The notes: a model not told the origin generated them from the sequence alone. Counted from the first letter of the stretch, positions 44,836 to 55,302 are shown. The stretch: 64,000 bases of DNA from Sporolactobacillus sp. CQH2019 (GCF_028765345.1 NZ_JARAJZ010000005.1:217641-281640); one strand, 5' to 3'. Translations and numbers: made by a program.

Positions 44836-46041
44836 TCATTTGGAACAGACAAGGGTAAATATTTTAGGAATGCCGATGTCGCTGATTTTCATATTGGGTG
44901 CTTCATCCAGCCGTTCGACACGCAGACCGGCCTGTGCAAATGCCGTGACAATTTCGCCAAGCGTCCATTCCCGGAGATAAACCTTATTCTGCAGTTCCTC
45001 CGCCGACGCCAGATGTTTGCTGAAGGCCACCGCCCGTTCCCGGGGCTTCTTGTCAAAATAATTGCCAAAGACGACCTGTTTCTTTCCGCGGGTCGTCACC
45101 AGCTTCATCGACACCGGATGAAATTCCTGGAGTACCAGCTTTCCGCCCGGTTTCAACAGCCGGTAGATCAGAGAAGCAAGCGGTTCAAGATCGACGAAAT
45201 AGTGCAGCACACCCAGTTCCATAAGGACCAGATCATTCTCCGGTTTTTGGATTTTATCCGGGAGATTTAAAACATCAGAGACGATATAGTTCAGGTCGAC
45301 ATGGAGTGCAGCGGCCGTTTGTCTGGCATAGGCCGCATTTTCCTCCGATATATCCGCCACCGTGACGCTCGCGCCCAGTATTTCGAGCGCCAGTGCTTTA
45401 CCGCCGTGTGAGCCAAGCAGATTGATGATTTTTTTCCCTCTTGGATCGCCGATATAGGCAGCCAGCTGCGCCAGTCTGCCTTCCGGATCACGCCTGATTT
45501 TTTCAGCGGCCTGCTCCGGCGGGCCAAAGCGCTCGACCCACGCTTTGTACGCTTCGTCGTTCCATGCCCGGCCATTTTGACCGGCAGCAGACTCCTGCAG
45601 CCTGTGAAGATATTTTTTTATTTCAAGATAAACGGGATCGTCTTTCTTCAGAACATATAAAAAGGAATCGACAGATTTGACAAAAAGAGCAAAACCGCTG
45701 AAAAATATCCTGAGACGTTCGGGATCTGTCCGGATCACTTCGCCGTGCCTGCAGACGATTCTGAAAGAAAAACAGTCGATTTTGAACAGAAATGAAGTCT
45801 CCCTTCCTCTTTTTTCAACGGCGCCCGCTCCATAGCTATGAAAAAGCCGCTGAATCTCAGTCATTGCATCCCACTGTACGGACAGCCGCGTCTCCGATTT
45901 TTCCCGGGGCCGGGCCATGACGCCCTGAACAACAAGTGCTCCGATCCCTTCCAGCGTATAGGGTACGCCCGCCTGTTCGATCAGACTGACTGCAGTCGTG
46001 ACGGCGTTTATCCAATCTTCCTGTAATGTATGTTCGTTCAT
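44836..46041 (-). CDS. SAM-dependent methyltransferase with extra N-terminal domain
   Basis: 401 residues. The C-terminal half (about 205-345) is a class I methyltransferase: KIINLLGSHGGKALALE and VTVADISEENAAYA bind SAM, followed by VLMELGVLHYF and a LLKPGGKLVLQEFHP strand. The N-terminal 150 residues (IEQAGVPYTLEGIGALVVQGV ... FKIDCFSFRIVCRHG) look like a nucleotidyltransferase-fold domain, an inference from the pattern only. Substrate unknown. Single gene. Confidence 0.78.
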   Translation of the reverse strand: MNEHTLQEDWINAVTTAVSLIEQAGVPYTLEGIGALVVQGVMARPREKSETRLSVQWDAMTEIQRLFHSYGAGAVEKRGRETSFLFKIDCFSFRIVCRHGEVIRTDPERLRIFFSGFALFVKSVDSFLYVLKKDDPVYLEIKKYLHRLQESAAGQNGRAWNDEAYKAWVERFGPPEQAAEKIRRDPEGRLAQLAAYIGDPRGKKIINLLGSHGGKALALEILGASVTVADISEENAAYARQTAAALHVDLNYIVSDVLNLPDKIQKPENDLVLMELGVLHYFVDLEPLASLIYRLLKPGGKLVLQEFHPVSMKLVTTRGKKQVVFGNYFDKKPRERAVAFSKHLASAEELQNKVYLREWTLGEIVTAFAQAGLRVERLDEAPNMKISDIGIPKIFTLVCSK

Positions 46042-46217
46042 TCATAGGTCTCCTAATCTTATTGTTCAGCCGTGCTTTGGTGCTTCAGCCGGTGCCGGTC
46101 ACGGATCAAAAATTCTTCTCGGGGCAGCAAGCTTCGCACCGTCTCTCCGCCCCGATCACACACCTTACGATTATAAGTCAGATGGCGCGGGATAACGTTC
46201 AGTTACTGAAGTGCATC

Positions 46218-46255
46218 ATAAAACCAGCCACTGCTCTCCATCGAGTGACTGGTTT
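46218..46255 (-). terminator. Terminator after the ferredoxin reductase gene
   Basis: On the minus strand AAACCAGTCACT pairs with AGTGGCTGGTTT (one mismatch) across an 11-base loop, followed by TATG; T-rich flank. Confidence 0.65.
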
Positions 46256-46315
46256 GCCATCCAATTATTGATCTATTTTCCTCAAATCAGCAGTAAAAAA
46301 TCCGATCGCTATTTT

Positions 46316-47326
46316 TTACTTTGAAAAAAGCTCTTCGGCACTTGAACTGTGCATCGGCTGTGTCCGTGAATCCGGATCAATATAGTGCTTCGCGTTGTTG
46401 ACAGCCGTCGGGGCTTCGCCAAACCCGCTCGCAATCAGTTTTACTTTTCCGGGATAGGCAGCTACATCGCCGGCAGCATATACGCCTGGAATATTGGTCT
46501 CCATTTTGGAATTGACCACAATCGAATTTTTATCTAATTCCAGGCCCCAGTCCTTAATCGGCCCCAGTGCGGAAACAAAGCCGTAATTAACGATTAGATC
46601 ATCAAGCGGAAGATTTTCTTCGCGGGTCCCTTTGACTTCAGAAACGATCAGCCGTTTAATGACTCCGTCCGCTCCCTCAATGGCTTTCGCCGTAAACGGG
46701 GTCAATACCTTAATCGAAGAGTCCTTCATCCGCTGAACGGTTGTTTCATGAGCGCGGAATGCATTGCGCCGATGAACGATCGTTACTTCGTCCGCTATCG
46801 CTTCCAGCGTATTGGCCCAGTCAACGGCCGAGTCTCCGCCGCCCAATATGACAACTTTTTTGTTCTTGAATTTCTGAACGTCATTAACGTAGTAGTGAAG
46901 GTTCGTCTGCTCATACTTCTCGGCGCCTTCCACCTTCAGCGGCCTCGGTGAAAAGGCTCCGACGCCCGCAGCAATGATAACCGTTTTTGTCCGGTGACTG
47001 GCTCCCGATTCGCTCTCAAGAACGATCGTGCCGTCATCCATTTTATGCAGTGCATTGACATTCTCGCCAAGTATCATCGTCGGATGGAACTGTCCGGCCT
47101 GACCGATGAGACGCTTTACCAGATCTTTTGCCTTGACTCTCGGAAACCCGGCAACATCAAAAATATCTTTTTCCGGATAAAGCGTCCCCAACTGACCGCC
47201 CAGCTGCGGAAGATTTTCAATTATTTTTACCTTCATCTGGCGCAGTCCGGCATAAAAAGCGGTAAAAAGACCCGTCGGACCTCCGCCGATAATCGTTACA
47301 TCATACAGAGCCTGATCTTCAGTCAA
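46316..47326 (-). CDS. Ferredoxin--NADP+ reductase (YumC type)
   Basis: 336-residue thioredoxin-reductase-like flavoprotein: FAD loop IIGGGPTG (12-19), NADPH loop [14 protein letters not shown], and [25 protein letters not shown] near the C-terminus. It lacks the redox CxxC of thioredoxin reductase, as in YumC. Transfers electrons between NADPH and ferredoxin. Start is TTG at 47326 with GGAGGGG five bases upstream; the ATG further up adds a non-conserved stretch. Confidence 0.9.
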   Translation of the reverse strand: MTEDQALYDVTIIGGGPTGLFTAFYAGLRQMKVKIIENLPQLGGQLGTLYPEKDIFDVAGFPRVKAKDLVKRLIGQAGQFHPTMILGENVNALHKMDDGTIVLESESGASHRTKTVIIAAGVGAFSPRPLKVEGAEKYEQTNLHYYVNDVQKFKNKKVVILGGGDSAVDWANTLEAIADEVTIVHRRNAFRAHETTVQRMKDSSIKVLTPFTAKAIEGADGVIKRLIVSEVKGTREENLPLDDLIVNYGFVSALGPIKDWGLELDKNSIVVNSKMETNIPGVYAAGDVAAYPGKVKLIASGFGEAPTAVNNAKHYIDPDSRTQPMHSSSAEELFSK

Positions 47327-47788
47327 AATAACCCCTCCAGAATTTATTTTAGAAATGAACTGCTCCATATTTCGCCTCAATCAAAAAAAGAAAAACACGG
47401 TTTCCGCCGGATTCAGAAAAGATCGCACCGTCTTATCTGCCCTCTCAAGAGAACGGATGGCCGACCTTGCGGCAGGACCGTCCGGTGAGCCGGCTCTTCA
47501 GCATAAAACCGCTTCATCTGCAAGTCCTCACCTCTTAAAAAATAAAATATCATTGCTCGCTGAAAAAAATCTGAAAGACTGAAGGCATTTTTATCAAAAT
47601 TGGATGGTTCTCTCTCATACAGCCCACTCTAAATAATAATAAACCATTCTGACAAGGGAGGTAAACAGATGAAACTTACATAAAATTTGCTCCTGCCCGG
47701 AAAATCAACCCGTCAGCGTGAAGAAAGCAGAAGCCGGATCCGTCCCTCGGCCAGATCGCTCCCGGCAGCAGCTGCAAACAGACCGGAG
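47327..47788. other. Intergenic stretch fpr / parC
   Basis: About 460 bases. It holds the fpr upstream region and the parC downstream region; no convincing gene. On the plus strand a textbook ribosome site (AAGGGAGGT) precedes ATG at 47670, but the frame stops after four codons. No clear parC terminator seen. Confidence 0.45.
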
Positions 47789-50239
47789 TTAAACGATCCG
47801 ATCCTGGCTATGATTCGAAACATTTTTCCAGATTTCAATAACATCGCCATCCTCATCCTGATCGACAACAAAGGAACCGTTATTGTACCGGTCGGACAGG
47901 CGCATTCCGGCAACATCGACGGCCACGATTTTGCCCTTTTCAGTTAAGAGCTGAACAGAGTCTTCGGAAGACACGAGTTCAATGCCGGCAATACGATGCG
48001 GCCTCGTTTTCAATTCACGAAGCAGCATGAGGCCGCGCCGTGCGCGCGAACTTTTTTCCAGCTGCCCGTCCAGCGGCATTTTCTTAACGGCTCCCCGATC
48101 TGTGGCAATAAACAAACCGGGAGACGTATTCGTTGAAAATACGGCGCTGCCGGCGACTCTGTCTTCTGCCTTCAGTTGGATCGCCTTGACGCCGGCAGCT
48201 CTCAGGCCGACAGTGCCGGCGTCATCTTCAGAAAAACGCAGACCATAGCCGAGCCGGGTGGCGACAACGATCTCCGCCTTTCCGTTCGTCAGAAATGCCT
48301 GAAGACATTCATCATCCTTTTTCAGTTTCAGTGCGGTCAGCGGCTTTGAATAGCGCTGGGCTTTATACTCAGCCAATTCTGTACGCTTCACCGTACCAAG
48401 CTTCGTAATAAAAGTCATATAACAGTTTTCCGTATGAAAATCCGTTACAGGAACTGCCGCAACAACCTGTTCATCCGCCTCGACGGCTACCAGGCTGGCC
48501 ACATGCTGGCCTAATTCCTTCCAGCGTTTGTCCGGAATTTCGTGGACCGGGATGTAAAGATAGTGCCCCCTGTTTGTAAAGACGAGCAGCGTATCGGTCG
48601 TATTCATCTCATGCTGAAAGAGTACCCGGTCCGTTTCTTTCATGGCAACGGCATCTTCACTGCTGGCAGAATAAGAGCGCAGGCTGGAACGCTTAATATA
48701 TCCGTGTTTGGTCAGTGAAACAACGACATCCTCGGCGGCGACCATGACCTCCAGATCGATTTTTATTTCCTCGATTTCATTTTCAATGGTTGTCCGCCTC
48801 GCATCGGCGTACTTTTTTCTGATCGCAGTCAACTCTTTTTTGATGATGGCGATCAATTTCTTTTCAGAAGCGAGAATGCCTTCCAGCCGTTCAATGGTCT
48901 TTGCGAGTTCGGCTTCCTCTTTCTGCAGCGTTACGATATCGGTATTGGTCAGACGGTACAGCTGAAGATTGACAATCGCTTCGGCCTGCGCCTCACTGAA
49001 GCCAAACGCTTCGGACAGATTCAATTTGGCATTCTTTTTGTCTTTGGACGCGCGGATCACGCGGATCACGTCGTCAAGGATGGAAACGGCTTTGATCAGG
49101 CCCTGAACGATATGCTGGCGCTCTTTGCTTTTATCCAGCTCATACTGCGACCGGCGCCGGACCACTTCTTTCTGATGCTCAACGTACGCCTCAAGGATCT
49201 CCTTAAGGCCGAGCTGGCGCGGAGCCTTATGATCGATAGCGACCATATTGAAATTATAGGCAATCTGAAGATCGGTATTTTTAAAAAAGTAATTCAGAAT
49301 GCCCTGGGCATCGGCATCTTTTTTCAATTCAATCAGGATGCGCATTCCGCTTCGGTCCGTCTCATCGCGGACTTCCGCAACGCCTTCTACTTTGTGGTCG
49401 AGCCGCAGTTCATCCATCTTTTTGACAAGCTGTGCTTTATTGACTTCATAAGGGAGTTCAGTAATGACAACCTGCTGTCTGCCCGTACGCAGAACTTCGA
49501 TTTTTGTACGGGCACGGATCACGATCTTGCCCTTTCCGGTCCGATAGGCCTTTTTAATCCCTTCAATCCCCTGGACAATGCCGCCGCTCGGGAAATCCGG
49601 CCCCTTTACGACAGTCATCAGATCGTCGACCGTGCTGTCTGGTTTCTCCATCAGCATGACAGCCGCATCGATAATTTCAGCAAGAGAATGAGGAGGAATC
49701 TCTGTTGCGTAACCGGCCGAAATCCCAGTCGATCCATTAACGAGCAGGTTCGGGAACTTCGAAGGGAAAACAATCGGTTCCTCCAGTGTATCATCAAAAT
49801 TCGGCACAAAATCGACCGTTTTGGCATCGATATCGCGCAGCAGTTCCTCGGAAATGCGGGACAGCCGGGCCTCTGTGTAACGCATCGCTGCCGGCGGATC
49901 GCCGTCCAGGCTGCCGTTGTTCCCGTGCATTTCGATCAGAGGCATCCGCACCTTCCAATCCTGGCTCATCCGGACCATTGCTTCGTAGACCGGCGCGTCG
50001 CCGTGCGGATGATAGTTGCCGATGACATTGCCGACGGTCTTTGCCGATTTGCGGAACGGTTTGTCGCTCGTATTCCCATCGCGCAGCATCGCAAATAAAA
50101 TACGGCGCTGTACCGGCTTCAGACCATCCCGGACATCCGGAAGCGCGCGTTCCTGAATAATGTATTTACTGTATATGCCGAAGCGGTCGCCGATGACTTC
50201 TTCCAGCGGCAGATCGAGCAGTTTTTCGCGTTTTGCCAT
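47789..50239 (-). CDS. parC: DNA topoisomerase IV subunit A
   Basis: 816 residues: winged-helix and tower DNA-cleavage domains with catalytic Tyr121 in AAMRYTEARLS, coiled coil (about 430-480), and C-terminal beta-propeller wrapping domain. It decatenates daughter chromosomes. The quinolone-determining region reads HPHGDAPVYEAMVR, so the two serines usual in Firmicute ParC are Ala82 and Pro83. The ATG follows parE by two bases. Confidence 0.95.
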   Translation of the reverse strand: MAKREKLLDLPLEEVIGDRFGIYSKYIIQERALPDVRDGLKPVQRRILFAMLRDGNTSDKPFRKSAKTVGNVIGNYHPHGDAPVYEAMVRMSQDWKVRMPLIEMHGNNGSLDGDPPAAMRYTEARLSRISEELLRDIDAKTVDFVPNFDDTLEEPIVFPSKFPNLLVNGSTGISAGYATEIPPHSLAEIIDAAVMLMEKPDSTVDDLMTVVKGPDFPSGGIVQGIEGIKKAYRTGKGKIVIRARTKIEVLRTGRQQVVITELPYEVNKAQLVKKMDELRLDHKVEGVAEVRDETDRSGMRILIELKKDADAQGILNYFFKNTDLQIAYNFNMVAIDHKAPRQLGLKEILEAYVEHQKEVVRRRSQYELDKSKERQHIVQGLIKAVSILDDVIRVIRASKDKKNAKLNLSEAFGFSEAQAEAIVNLQLYRLTNTDIVTLQKEEAELAKTIERLEGILASEKKLIAIIKKELTAIRKKYADARRTTIENEIEEIKIDLEVMVAAEDVVVSLTKHGYIKRSSLRSYSASSEDAVAMKETDRVLFQHEMNTTDTLLVFTNRGHYLYIPVHEIPDKRWKELGQHVASLVAVEADEQVVAAVPVTDFHTENCYMTFITKLGTVKRTELAEYKAQRYSKPLTALKLKKDDECLQAFLTNGKAEIVVATRLGYGLRFSEDDAGTVGLRAAGVKAIQLKAEDRVAGSAVFSTNTSPGLFIATDRGAVKKMPLDGQLEKSSRARRGLMLLRELKTRPHRIAGIELVSSEDSVQLLTEKGKIVAVDVAGMRLSDRYNNGSFVVDQDEDGDVIEIWKNVSNHSQDRIV

Positions 50240-50241
50240 CT

Positions 50242-52212
50242 TTACTCAGCACCTTTCACGACTGTCAGGTTCTCATTTTCCAGGATGTTCGTCTCTTCGT
50301 CAAGGCCGAACGCAACATGCGATTCAATCCATTTGCGGCGCGGCTCGACCTTATCGCCCATCAAAGTGGTCACCCTCCGCTCGGCATAGGCCTGATCATC
50401 AATCTTCACACGGATCAGCGTCCGCGAATCCGGATTCATCGTCGTCTCCCAGAGCTGATCCGCATTCATCTCACCCAGGCCTTTGTAACGTTGGATGGTG
50501 TATCCCTTTCCGATCTTTTGGATCGCTTCTTTGAGGCCCTGATCATCCCAGGCGTACTCAAGCACTTCCTTTTTCCCTGTTCCCCGGCTTACCTTGTAAA
50601 GAGGCGGCAGGGCAATATAGACCTTTCCCGCATCGAACAGCGGCCGCATATACCGATAGAAAAAGGTCAGCAGCAGTACCTGGATGTGGGCTCCGTCATT
50701 ATCCGCATCGGTCATGATCACGATTTTATCGTAATTGCTGTCTTTGATTGAGAAATCAGCCCCAACGCCCGCTCCGATTGCATAGATCATCGTACTGATC
50801 TCTTCATTTTTCAAAATATCTTCAAGCCGCGCTTTTTGTGTGTTGATCACTTTTCCGCGCAAAGGAAGGACAGCCTGGAACTTACGGTCCCGTCCCTGTT
50901 TGGCGGAACCGCCGGCCGAATCGCCTTCCACCAGATAGAGCTCGTTGCGGTCTGCATTTTTTGAAGAAGCCGGTGTCAGCTTCCCGCTCAGAAGAGACTC
51001 CTTCCGCCGCGTTTTTTTGCCGTTTCTCGCTTCCTCGCGCGCTTTGCGGGCAGCAAAACGCGCCTGCTGGGCCCGGACGGCCTTTCTGATCAGCATTTCA
51101 CTCGTTTGCGGATTTTCTTCAAGATAATAGGACAGCTGCTCGGAAACGACAGTATCGACGGCCGAACGGGCCTCGTTCGTCCCCAGTTTTTCCTTTGTCT
51201 GGCCCTCAAACTGAAGCAGCTGTTCCGGTATCCGGACCGAGACGATGCCCATGAAGCCTTCGCGGATATCGCTGCCGTCGAGATTCTTATCTTTTTCTTT
51301 CAGCAGTCCCGACTTTCTGGCGTAATCATTGAAAACGCGTGTCAAAGCCGTGCGGAATCCGGACTCATGTGTTCCGCCGTCCTTTGTCCGGACGTTGTTG
51401 ACAAACGAGATCAGATTTTCCGAATAGCCGTCGTTAAACTGAAAGGCAACGTCGACTTCCATATCGTTTGCCTTCCCTTCAAATGAAACGACCGGATGCA
51501 GGGTATCCTTATCTTCATTCAGATAAGCAACGAACGCTTTCAGGCCCTCCTCATACTGATACGTTTCCTCTTTTCCGGCGCGTTCATCGGTCAGGACGAT
51601 CTTCATCCCTTTCTTCAGGAATGCCGATTCGCGCAGCCGCTCGCTCAGAACATCGAATTGAAACGCTGTCGTGCTGAAAATAGAAGGGTCCGGTTTAAAA
51701 TGGACCAACGAACCGCTTTCCCTGGACGTTCCGATTTTTTCAAGAGTCGAGACCGGATGGCCGCCGCCTTCAAAACGCTGCCTGAAAATAGAACCGTCCC
51801 GCCAGATCGTCACTTCAAGCCATTCGGACAGAGCGTTGACAACAGACGATCCGACGCCGTGAAGACCGCCGCTCGTTGTGTAGCCGCCGCTCTGTCCGAA
51901 TTTTCCGCCGGCATGAAGCACGGTAAATATGACTTCGACCGTCGGCTTGCCCGTCCGGTGAATTCCCGTCGGCATGCCCCGTCCGAAATCGCGGACACTG
52001 ATGCTGCCGTCCTTATGGATTCTGACAAGGATCTCGTTGCCAAAGCCCGCCAGAGCTTCATCAACGGCATTATCGACAATCTCATAGACGAGATGATGCA
52101 GCCCCCGCGAATCCGTCGATCCAATATACATGCCGGGACGTTTTCTGACCGCTTCGAGGCCTTCCAGAATTTGAATTGTGTCATCGTCATAGGCCGGTAC
52201 CTGTCTTGCCAA
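50242..52212 (-). CDS. parE: DNA topoisomerase IV subunit B
   Basis: 656-residue GHKL ATPase partner of ParC: VDNAVDEALAGF (ATP-binding Asn/Glu helix), GGLHGVGSSVVNAL, transducer domain, and TOPRIM with EGDSAGGSA, PLRGKVIN and DADNDGAHI metal site. Start is TTG with a GAAAGGGG site about 8 bases upstream. ParE-ParC operon. Confidence 0.95.
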   Translation of the reverse strand: MARQVPAYDDDTIQILEGLEAVRKRPGMYIGSTDSRGLHHLVYEIVDNAVDEALAGFGNEILVRIHKDGSISVRDFGRGMPTGIHRTGKPTVEVIFTVLHAGGKFGQSGGYTTSGGLHGVGSSVVNALSEWLEVTIWRDGSIFRQRFEGGGHPVSTLEKIGTSRESGSLVHFKPDPSIFSTTAFQFDVLSERLRESAFLKKGMKIVLTDERAGKEETYQYEEGLKAFVAYLNEDKDTLHPVVSFEGKANDMEVDVAFQFNDGYSENLISFVNNVRTKDGGTHESGFRTALTRVFNDYARKSGLLKEKDKNLDGSDIREGFMGIVSVRIPEQLLQFEGQTKEKLGTNEARSAVDTVVSEQLSYYLEENPQTSEMLIRKAVRAQQARFAARKAREEARNGKKTRRKESLLSGKLTPASSKNADRNELYLVEGDSAGGSAKQGRDRKFQAVLPLRGKVINTQKARLEDILKNEEISTMIYAIGAGVGADFSIKDSNYDKIVIMTDADNDGAHIQVLLLTFFYRYMRPLFDAGKVYIALPPLYKVSRGTGKKEVLEYAWDDQGLKEAIQKIGKGYTIQRYKGLGEMNADQLWETTMNPDSRTLIRVKIDDQAYAERRVTTLMGDKVEPRRKWIESHVAFGLDEETNILENENLTVVKGAE

Positions 52213-52323
52213 ATAAAAAACCCCTTTCGCCGCCTGATTGACGGCTGTTTTCCGTTTCAGGCGGCATCATTCTGTCTTTATGAAAAAAGAGAGCAATATC
52301 CTTTAATAAACGTATTTCCCGTA

Positions 52324-53844
52324 TTAATGATTCAGTCTGTAAATATCGCTGTACTTCTCCGTCAGATAACGGATCAGATAGTCGGGATTGGGACCCTCGT
52401 CCGTCGCATCGTTCAGAATCTCAAGCGGTTTCTTGAGGCTGCCGAACCGATGAATGTGCAGGCTCAGCCAGTTCGTAATGGCCGCAATGTCTCCGCGGCG
52501 GACGTGCTCGTCAAAATCCGGAAGTTCACGAAGCATGGCATGTTTGAACTGAGCCGCATACACATACCCAAGCGCGTAGGACGGAAAATAGCCGAAATCT
52601 CCGCTTGGCCAGTGGATATCCTGAAGCACGCCTTCACGGTCATTTTTCGGCTCGATGCCGAGATATTCCTTCATTTTCTCATTCCATACCCCCGGAAGGT
52701 CCGCGACTTCCAGATCTCCGTCGAACAGCGCCTTCTCAATATCATAGCGCACCATGATGTGCAGCGGGTAGGTCAGTTCGTCCGCCTGTGTCCGGATAAA
52801 AGAAGGATGAGACTGATTAATGGCCCTGTAAAAATTATCAAGCGAAACATTGTCAAACTGTCCGCTTGCATAACGCTTCAGTTCTTCATAATGATATTCC
52901 CAGAAAGCCTTGCTGCGGCCGATAAAATTCTCGAAGAACAGCGACTGCGATTCATGGATGCCCATCGACGTGCCCTCGCAGAGCGGCGTTCCGACCAGAT
53001 CGCGGGAAATATGCTGCTCATAGATCGCGTGCCCGCCTTCGTGAATCGTTCCGAGCACGGCCGCGATAAAATCGTTTTCCCGATAATGGGTCGTGACGCG
53101 CACATCGCCGGGATTCAGGGTTGTTTCAAACGGATGCTCCGTCTCGTCAAGCCGGCCCGCCGCAAAATCGTAGCCGTTTTCACGCAGAATGTGCAGGCAG
53201 AATGCCTTTTGTTTTTCGGCAGGAAAGCGGACGGCTAGAAAACCGCTCTCCGGCCGATTGCCTGAGGAAGCAATGGCCTGGACAAGCGGAACAATCCCCC
53301 GGCGCAGCTGATCAAATATCCGGTCGATCGTGTCGGCGGTCAGTCCCGGTTCATAGAGGTCGAGAAGCGCGTCATACTTATTTGTCTCGACGCCCCAATA
53401 CTGGATAAAATGCCGCTTAAAATCTACCATTTTTTCAAGATAAGGACGAAGCAGCGAAAAATCGCCCTTTGCCTTGGCATCTTCCCAGACACTCTGTGCC
53501 TGCGACTGCAGAACGGTATACGCCTGATTTTCTTCCGCCGGTATCTTTACATAATGATCGTATGTTTTTTTTGATTTTTCAATCATTCTCCGGGTTGCCT
53601 GACTCAGCTTATTCTGTACCGCCGGATCCGTCAGGGCATCGATGTACTGTTTCATTTCCGCAGAAACAGACCGTTTGAACACTTCATCCGCCAGCGTTCC
53701 GACAACCTCCGAACGCTGTGCAATTCCTTTTTTCGGAGCGCCCGTGCGCATATCCCATTCTGCCAAGGCAATCGCTTCATTAAAATCCATAATTTTTTTA
53801 ACGTATCGATAATAAGCTTTCACTGTTTCTTCAATCGGCATCAT
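52324..53844 (-). CDS. ypwA: M32 family carboxypeptidase
   Basis: 506-residue zinc metallocarboxypeptidase; HEGGH at 268-272 is the HExxH zinc site, with the ESQSLFFENFIGR downstream Glu motif and RTQADELTYPLHI typical of M32 (YpwA of B. subtilis, Taq carboxypeptidase). Removes C-terminal residues from peptides in the cytoplasm. Two successive ATG codons follow a G-rich site. Confidence 0.93.
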   Translation of the reverse strand: MMPIEETVKAYYRYVKKIMDFNEAIALAEWDMRTGAPKKGIAQRSEVVGTLADEVFKRSVSAEMKQYIDALTDPAVQNKLSQATRRMIEKSKKTYDHYVKIPAEENQAYTVLQSQAQSVWEDAKAKGDFSLLRPYLEKMVDFKRHFIQYWGVETNKYDALLDLYEPGLTADTIDRIFDQLRRGIVPLVQAIASSGNRPESGFLAVRFPAEKQKAFCLHILRENGYDFAAGRLDETEHPFETTLNPGDVRVTTHYRENDFIAAVLGTIHEGGHAIYEQHISRDLVGTPLCEGTSMGIHESQSLFFENFIGRSKAFWEYHYEELKRYASGQFDNVSLDNFYRAINQSHPSFIRTQADELTYPLHIMVRYDIEKALFDGDLEVADLPGVWNEKMKEYLGIEPKNDREGVLQDIHWPSGDFGYFPSYALGYVYAAQFKHAMLRELPDFDEHVRRGDIAAITNWLSLHIHRFGSLKKPLEILNDATDEGPNPDYLIRYLTEKYSDIYRLNH

Positions 53845-54031
53845 GACCCCCGACCTTTCTCTTTTTTGTTAAGAAGAATCTGTAGTCTATTTCTCTTTTC
53901 AAAAGATAATGTCCTGCTTGCAACAAAATCGTCAAAGTTCTTTATAGTGCAATATCCGTTTTTATCGGCCGGCCTTTCTAAAACAATCGAAAGCTTTTTT
54001 TGGAAGCGGGGCGTCCATCAGAATTCAGTCA

Positions 54032-55186
54032 TTATCGTGACGGTTCTGCTTCTCTCGGCCTTTTACGCCCGAAGTACTGATAATAATCCGTACGGATACG
54101 GCCATTATACAGTTTCCGTTTCTTTGTCGCTTTTCTGCCGAAAAACGTTTCAAAAGCTTCAAACGATGAAATGAAGTAAAAAGACCAGGTCTCATTTTTC
54201 CGGAAAAGCTGTCCGAGATCGCGGCAGATTTGTTCAATCTGTTCCCGCTCGCCCATCCGTTCCCCGTAAGGAGGATTGCCGATCAGGCATCCGTAATCCT
54301 GTTTTGCCGTAAAGTCGGCCACCTGCATCTGTTTAAAAGTGATCAAACCGCCCAGGCCCGCTTCCAGAGCATTATGTTCCGAAAGCTCGACCATATTATG
54401 GTCAATATCGCTCCCCAATATATTGAGCTGTCGATCGTAGTTCGCCTGATCTTCGGCCTCTTCACGGGCAGCCTTCCACTCGTTGTTCCGGAACATCGGC
54501 CAGTTCTCCGAGGCAAACGAGCGGTTAAACCCGGGCGCAATGTTCTGCCCGATCATCGCCGCCTCGATCGGAAGGGTCCCGGAACCGCAAAAAGGATCGG
54601 CAAACGGGCGGTCGGGCGTCCAGCGGCTTAAATAAATCAGCGCACTCGCCAGCGTTTCTTTTAAAGGGGCGGCGCTGTGCAGCCGGCGATAGCCTCGCTT
54701 GTGAAGCCCTTCACCGCTTGTGTCAATGGACAGAATGACCTGATCCTTGTCAATGGCAACCTGTATTTTGAAAAGAGGGCCGTCTTCCGTAAACCATTCC
54801 CTGTGATAACGGGTCTTCATGTTCTCAGCGACCGCTTTCTTCACGATCGCCTGGCAATCGGGGACACTGTGCAGCCGGGATTTATGCGATTTCCCTGTGA
54901 CCGGGAAAGCAGCGTTTTCCGGAAGAAAATCCGCCCACGGCAGGGCTTTCGTCTGTTCAAAGAGACTATCGAAAGTCAGCGCTTCAAACGCTCCTACTTT
55001 CACTCTCACCCGATCGGCCGTCCTCAGCCAAAGGTTTGTCCTGCAAATATCAACCGGATCTGCAGCAAATGTAATCCTGCCGTTCTCAACCGTCAGATCC
55101 GCATAGCCAAGTTTTCTGAGCTCATCGGCAGCGACGGATTCAAGACCCATTGCCGCCGTGGCGATCAGAGACAGACTTTTTGCCAT
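54032..55186 (-). CDS. ypsC: THUMP-domain rRNA methyltransferase (RlmL/YpsC)
   Basis: 384 residues: N-terminal ferredoxin-like and THUMP domains (about 1-160) and a Rossmann methyltransferase with DPFCGSGTLPIEAA (197-210) and NPPY at 304-307, marking exocyclic amino N-methylation of guanine in 23S rRNA. It precedes rnpB and gpsB as in B. subtilis. Basic C-terminal tail KRPREAEPSR. Confidence 0.92.
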   Translation of the reverse strand: MAKSLSLIATAAMGLESVAADELRKLGYADLTVENGRITFAADPVDICRTNLWLRTADRVRVKVGAFEALTFDSLFEQTKALPWADFLPENAAFPVTGKSHKSRLHSVPDCQAIVKKAVAENMKTRYHREWFTEDGPLFKIQVAIDKDQVILSIDTSGEGLHKRGYRRLHSAAPLKETLASALIYLSRWTPDRPFADPFCGSGTLPIEAAMIGQNIAPGFNRSFASENWPMFRNNEWKAAREEAEDQANYDRQLNILGSDIDHNMVELSEHNALEAGLGGLITFKQMQVADFTAKQDYGCLIGNPPYGERMGEREQIEQICRDLGQLFRKNETWSFYFISSFEAFETFFGRKATKKRKLYNGRIRTDYYQYFGRKRPREAEPSR

Positions 55187-55263
55187 TGCTTCGCCCTCCC
55201 AAGCAGCCTCTTCGTTCTAAAAAAGTTCAGCGCCTTTCCCGGCCCCCAACTTTTTATCGGCAA

Positions 55264-55289
55264 TAAAAAAAGCCCGTAAAGGGCTTTTC
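55264..55289 (-). terminator. Terminator of rnpB
   Basis: On the minus strand AAAGCCC-TTTAC-GGGCTTT followed by TTTT, about 15 bases past the 3' end of RNase P RNA. Confidence 0.9.
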
Positions 55290-55302
55290 TTTTAAAAAAT
55301 GC

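Noticed and set aside
51496-53238. 580-codon plus-strand ORF across parE and ypwA
   Set aside because: Runs antisense to two clearly real genes with full motifs; a shadow frame produced by their codon bias.
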